Shown here one piece after another: positions 63,901 through 64,000 of a DNA stretch of 64,000 nucleotides. The first letter of the stretch is position 1, and each line of letters starts with the position of its first letter. The notes under the pieces were generated by a model. That model was not told the origin of the DNA. It searched no databases and saw only the letters and a list, made by a program, of their open reading frames with translations. This DNA comes from Nocardia mexicana NBRC 108244 (lineage in GTDB: Bacteria > Actinomycetota > Actinomycetes > Mycobacteriales > Mycobacteriaceae), in contig NZ_BDBV01000024.1 in the NCBI RefSeq assembly GCF_001613165.1, positions 124,001 to 188,000 on the forward strand, in the 5' to 3' direction. The position numbers and the translations under genes were made by a program.

Positions 63901-64000
63901 GAAGTAGTAGAGCCAGAGGGGCCGGGTGGGAACCCATGGTGGGGCGGCGAGCAGGGCGCGCAGATCGTCGGGCACCTCCATTTCGAGTGCGGCCCCGTCC
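48907..64000 (-). CDS. Giant multidomain toxin-like protein (5' end outside the window)
   Basis: At least 5024 residues; the frame stays open to the right edge. Numbered from Met at 63981: papain-fold domain DNQCLLHAL with GAHAY (about 595-740); OTU-like (about 950-1115, 1218-1345, 3061-3214); LuxR-type HTH (about 1127-1211 and 4661-4974); ART-like (about 1430-1686 and 2374-2548; STS and E-x-E-like LLLARDT); more papain folds (about 1701-1860 DCGPRTLALL, 2883-3028 TCGPRVLALL); DUF1023-like WW...L segments (about 1894-2198, 3541-3778); coiled coil (3398-3508); calpain-like protease (4041-4391, Cys in RDCWLIAPLKAL, His in NHEYAVLG). The N-terminal region is unlike known toxins. The protein ends after a shift in frame at 49016; without it the total is 5788 codons in the window. 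It resembles secreted polymorphic toxins. Confidence 0.8.
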   Translation of the reverse strand, partial: DGAALEMEVPDDLRALLAAPPWVPTRPLWLYYFGGTRQLADALRTVDPALRSADRGLGERTYSTQDVFTRLQQLAASNRLALLGPESTVPYLAGPESTDPVPGPEAYPSGTTVTGTSVKVSIYAPRIDGTSRSIATHSFRIADAGTKNSADSTISFRPTGGFTNAFTADSTNKGAPSGLPLGGHNAAQGRSGAMLKQNRDLFRFGTAALTDGGEGADNHRFVGVAVIEIHGPKGKLWVSGDIIGGTTDDLAAFGTDRGEETTDPPRQTPDRASLPVRPAPAVLAGSTWAPRQPVRDEDYRTGSAAGQSHTEPRDDWEPEPAAAEPIRPLPSIETPPAPRRAAESADVSRDERRPQSEMLDALVREQSDETPPDGQEIPLSRDHIRSAARTDGPHRGGPPEIPPRGNSLRFSPMHTVVDIPGRSTSVPHQRPVEPFAETRKPVSRAPPLGATEMSRPSEMARMAREPGPFEDLPDLVYEVSGSPGTPAVDGSMQVHTGDIRHERPSRRERALQRLRRFTSRLRGGDMVGDATVPTARHTPTSSAEGAPPRDIRTVLHRLVSRTDGSATTSVPRRAAAPIHGDGTTAHTDVTNPPQDAAQGSGSDNQCLLHALTGISDGFARRGITSSAIRLRAITGTPPRGGLGQGRDLEGTTETRPHDGRAALPGYSKRQAEKAAGGKLRGYTGEDKIRKQLQLLGPGAQALVVHMHPAVNANGIGAHAYRMVNEDDVILVRDYVPDATGRTGRPPGRRDSAGLYAVLYTPTGATARPIRLRGETIPEFPREIRIGAPDLEHARTLPILEFTEQLSRSHYPPGTGVRLRHPADPQMGYDAEVTGTGVRVTNGSGQSLDLTPHQFRQSINAQSMDEWTTAVVHRPLPDISGPTRRVGLHDLLHELTHHNRLLTGTRIDLPDRTTATLEAKGFIELRTPTGDTRTFPTKLEFLDHLRHLGDTGPTAVHIPTSSASGWRHRPHPFIRALERTLQRALKGKARLQDTIADHIEKHRDEYLRLITTDYLNADTAHEDARTHAFRDRIAAARARALDDVLTALRAGRTTDTHYLSTEYPGLEFIAHAAARALEINLHIIRPGHDRHTIVTTPPGGKVYHLHQYPDYTYQFTVTPNNHSYITTIHGISFTRTQKTVLEHYAAGYTTAESIAEHLRQDPVLGKTTRDTVNHAITRAMDRSGIFHKLGVSDIAEAVDKAVRLGLIDPATIEELRAGLLAPAWISLPDNGDQVFECLALLLRDGAGSTAQEIRIALAGRWEQNLADNRYDATEQAQYRGLIDGLRNPNMHTDGALTRLLPLAAREFELNVIVLRSHAFRTVIRNKPDGSFALVYVDPQSPSNLRVAVDTAGRPFTIAPDELHTAVTFDLPPQHPWQPSSHSADPQGPGTGYIDHNGIRQFDTDAAGLEFGETTLNLWHELTPAQRHSIWAHDKACLPNRVLRDGDYLDSARRQFEQFEHSSRSARLFSALTGPGKPSLDSLARWYRDGEVAVRQAISDTDTAGETWNRLHSLMTSQHPGRALDQIVSDHVKMTQLMRPYFSTFFGMPVGAEAIGRQIELMDRATRRPVPITEPIRVNRGLRTIEFLLDRDGRPAQPQHLDRLVGTVQREPGYLSTSVSRNLVKFPDGRSFTYRLDMTLPVGIQGLWIGLRSNVPGATELLLARDTRYRITGVRYDPAEGMHVLTAEALLPHTQAVIDDSAPHTDHNDCGPRTLALLGQLTGNRDIETIYPPTGLSGVTHEQLQRAIPAPSTNPADPPHARLHTVLDPRGHDAIAEVLDDPDSPAAHALVVDNYTTVDQNNIGAHAYLITSTRKASGESTSELVVRDPGLDTPHSYPPRALRDIADIHVVYLDARGHVVQPPGHNHAPVPLLPGTVYVGADRHVGVAADPLRPPAGFGTSATWWRDVGETWWNSLHFDGLTDAEQLRLLTEFPTLRNNVPLGVEDRLRERLIELEIDRLEDLTDDSGRLPPDVLRQLHEPDSPYTYPGTGRTWWDNLLIDEWMNDEQLRLLDPFPALRNSDVLTAPTRHARNIRYLMVKRDWLREHDDFDDGLPPYLLEQWHNLDIPRTYLRAAVRAAETATDPSDTPPVVHLLSFTDNDLGRRGQMVIGFGPIDTAPTVHWHAHSATSAVAIPDLPSRVAALHTDITRTHPSHASVFWIDYDTQTPIDSATHLHTAITEFTAHHPATRHIHLYAPAAITTSAPHTDSATTTVHPPAPDITLPFSGVRVFTSNRDGADYGHTVLRTWPRQPPEVRTALMTYQQSSALTNTLIRKTHAGESFEEVYDRYRHHAATRDLLSDSPFRTPDLNTLIQTRKDLHDTLVGRCTAAQAQQLRPALDKRPGDRTDSDRDTVRRLESAYLDDAETRKLHALNQILEHPRPTAHWEQIGVDAIFYDRFNRAYRENFGAAPTPDNVRRFLELLEQGTGQPLPCTEPFLVVRALGDIDFLAIDRHGNTLNGRKDPRLVLNALQRNANLLSTSLTTELVSTSTKSNFRLELAVPPGLRAIYLGRDGRAKNAHENELLFASNTPYRITSIGTDPFHSFYTPNFIVLRGHFEPPNERRRDTTESDGSTVRPEHSAPPSKTAPTEQPQAPSAFPVSLSRAERRQRPGTARSAIDRLFHGFTRAIPVAMVDGRRRNVLAESWHNPSTMRNPYLQLTGWGNTWDLWIHPEHRVNRVPGHVVGRFGGWLAMHWLLYESAGEGRFDYTTLTAAQRQEAVDVIVGLQGESDGRTWTAWLRWAQLSLGEGAEHALRESTHIRDLPADARVWMANSHNMIDSSDFRTLAVRRIGNTDEFRIHDLDHPGLGGSAGRMDAAALEQRMTERRITDLVILDPARMPQAHGRMSMARAVDAAVEPLPDYAAAQHSPITQTRALPPTDEDPPHYMASDDTCGPRVLALLRQLTGNNDIKTVDPPGLAGITHRQLRDAIPGAQPHTVPDHDTIAHFLRHSEAAHALIVHNYATIDDRGIGAHAALISTTPGAPTFPDYSDLVVADPARENDRSYPPRALRDISSIDVIYLDAAGHVVAPPADHHTPAPAHPRSIIGAPASPTNPPAAQPLSPPRWEAVSGRSDSLFAVVAHILRHPDATFTRTTIGLHLDRATQQETRRRTTVDAERQQGSVDDAQWQDELNQRREFDERLDEQRRVTDPDALRPGPQRNTVDREAGLAAKAFGMNVVIQHPDGLGNSEHAFVPGRPNVFLRYTSDGRYEIGVTSEGNLFAALAHPRPPAQLSSTLDDVVPREEIPPPLDRVLASPQTPLLDGAALGKEYAAETRPIAVKTVVEAIPNARPLAELMPPPYHTPVHHMSPDEREAHRVFVRDGALFRVFDGKRLDTTRVGSPRPRALFVMDEFGNLYAGEEVRGVIQHSSFLGGRTVTAAGTIEVRDGALVAMSDISGHYLPRAEINDYALELLIRQGLELDDDFVRYDSRNRARGRIGEIARQRDEIARRQIELDALDTALTRRERDTSADRQTAAVVADRRRILADRQAELNRWQEGLDRDEVQPDLQNRIAAHPQPEGPDDRITPPGFPRGLDGPRSSAAAIATWWRENGETWWNDLSFGRLAPDYQHGMLTDFPGLRNSAGIPAPVRNTLNTRYLQLEIQRLAAPARLSPNEARQLQNLQAALTDLHTADIDAEIVADHFATVPPAIRLLSFHQDVQGRGVRTMIGFGDIDAASTVHWHVHPQTSTESMHQVIARGLRQHAEATRTQGDHATVLWIATTHDARTSARLIAKLVPGMGDSESDRPWTAISEFARAEATGRRIQVFAPESIAKRLARQLASDSVTVRHSTGIRRAPPLSGEPDGPRFRDGSHPPVTYPAEPRRDTERLPASGDDRQPFESDRDDTYFGDHLRDAFRTELPGVVLPPRTRFDRAGLEPPTLATHERLENLTHEQRLALFPRIPVAVTAGRIDHDDGGAALVLVNHVGADIRLPARGTVEANLALSPSDGRLYYELPNADGPDGVVPADMLRDFGYRPGTGTARGTLTLDSDGEIRIVGRLDNGDEAIVRVPYGTELVVEPRPDQPYDLIRAPREQGRYPVPHSLLPDLPVPVGRHDEDLFGPDGPRPQDARQGGARDCWLIAPLKALAESEPQLIRDMLHDHGDGTVGVRLRIGDEIEWVRVEKVGHVLPGTDIAAYAHHGPGQPLWPAMIERAFAQRLGGGDGYAGLLALDAQKRLGTSFYLPAKGLLPQPSRAVDDQFFLHPLRLDTDILRELAGGDPEFARRAADLFDDARQQAEALRGARWNAIHTAHPDDHDARIAAWVRFLATEDLLLAPDRFRDYLDEQFPGRWTSEKKALADYHRAVYGEAAEHRRLPRDDDGDIRYSYVAEWIANGIDRARRHGGTAASIATHLRGQSSDKGSGTSGLAPNHEYAVLGIERDDDGDPIGLLLEDPTDRHGTGLTPVDGIEYRQSPDGSIYTSDASGTRIRRGPDGTEERYSPTDGRQWKFPGGERWWTSAISGVRMRKPPGGIWVTDPNRVDPPDDTIPRSGIVAVGLEHLPKFSRIRMGGPGAHGLYGPEYPTTSGDNNKPSTGPAQPGPAAPRPGDIEVSDHPAGQHTQNSGEYREFDVPDLAQALAGTHYPPGTRFLFRNPGNPDTGFAAELTHQGVEVVNAAGESHVLPAAEFRHHLEHRSLNDWKAMVLRPDDHVDVTPDLPAPSASPDPFTPQQQALCLYIHFGWKNSDIVAELGISYKGYEALLLITWHDLGLPAGTSPFLQRDRIAVAANDQQRFTVDASVARQPSARISAAEQDWETLRESMGSGTLAHAIVQHYAAGYTGNNDIYENLSRTRSTEFPFLTPREVGTTLMTVVYAGLGITSGRGLFQENRAAVIAIAADRGLLDQHAVTELARTVDAQPAYLPNKVLQHFVAKKTEPRDIIASLGHKHSLSNILNGRRSLFIRVGLPLGGRPSGPDAVHSGAAAVGAALTQARQGEGDRDIVAALTADVPTPPTDGSTSNISDAVAPVSAAPEQVTLSRLQAAILEQCFEHDIIETRGYRRPSPTHGDFFQYEGPGKYGQKWKVRSFPEIRTR
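49016..49019 (-). other. Probable frameshift site (C4 run) joining the two parts of the giant gene
   Basis: On the minus strand GAAACCCGGGGATATC reads ETRGYR in the upstream frame and then diverges into a nonsense tail; removing one G gives ETRDIVDHL, which matches EPRDIIASL of the paralogous HTH just before. The shift could be a real mutation, a slippage or a sequencing error. Confidence 0.7.

Noticed and set aside
1..64000. CRISPR arrays, tRNA or rRNA genes, insertion sequences, phage integrases
   Set aside because: No regularly spaced repeats, no cloverleaf or rRNA segments, and no transposase or integrase motifs were found on reading the window.

Overview
The window is high-GC actinobacterial DNA. 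The gene families point to a mycolic-acid actinomycete, most likely Nocardia or a close relative: a DosR/DevR-type dormancy regulator with its typical targets, an IdeR-like iron box, an MTB12-like secreted protein, and a very large multidomain protein next to a WXG100-like gene. The species is inferred; no rRNA or tRNA gene was seen to anchor it.

Region 1 (1-20082) is a compact dormancy (DosR-type) island. It holds the response regulator itself (3852-4499, phospho-acceptor Asp54), four universal stress proteins (one cut by the left edge), two flavin/pyridoxamine-oxidase-like proteins, a SulP transporter, a ribosome-hibernation-type protein, an Rv2004c-like kinase/P-loop protein, a deazaflavin-type nitroreductase, two Acg-type nitroreductases, an OtsB1-like HAD + trehalose-phosphatase + GH65 triple fusion, a phosphoketolase, an SRPBCC protein and an Rv1733c-like membrane protein. 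Several intergenic stretches carry GGAC-N4-GNCC cores like DosR boxes, two of them as tandem pairs about 21-22 bp apart. Trehalose phosphorolysis in the fusion protein followed by phosphoketolase would make a plausible low-oxygen carbon route. No DosS/DosT sensor kinase is present here.

Region 2 (20107-32472) contains a probable iron-regulated operon (MTB12-like secreted protein, ABC ATPase, ABC permease; IdeR-like box at 22263-22281). Next come a regulator divergent from a methyltransferase-cupin pair that ends in a UUCG-capped terminator, a DHFR-family reductase, a small membrane protein and a sigma-70-like factor. Converging on these is a three-gene unit of a tiny proline-rich protein, a trypsin-fold protein whose catalytic His is missing, and a 1407-residue trypsin-nSTAND NTPase-WD40-like protein with an intact triad.

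Region 3 (32567-44799) is ordinary regulatory and metabolic content. It has an SDR/XRE divergent pair, a GT39 transferase, RidA/TetR and epimerase/TetR divergent pairs each with a clear palindromic operator, a small secreted repeat protein, an AraC regulator, an SRPBCC protein and a SARP-NB-ARC-TPR regulator.

Region 4 (44808-64000, all minus strand) is the most unusual part. It encodes a giant protein open at the right window edge. It appears to be assembled from repeated papain-fold domains, degenerate OTU-like domains, ADP-ribosyltransferase-like domains, DUF1023-like pieces, a calpain-like protease and LuxR-type helix-turn-helix segments. A one-base frameshift in a C4 run at 49016-49019 splits off the last ~750 residues, with the last copies of the papain, OTU-like and ART domains. 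Two downstream genes follow with overlapping ends: one of unknown function built on a duplicated motif, and a WXG100-like protein with a repeat tail. This looks like a type VII-secreted multi-effector or polymorphic-toxin locus, but that role is inference.
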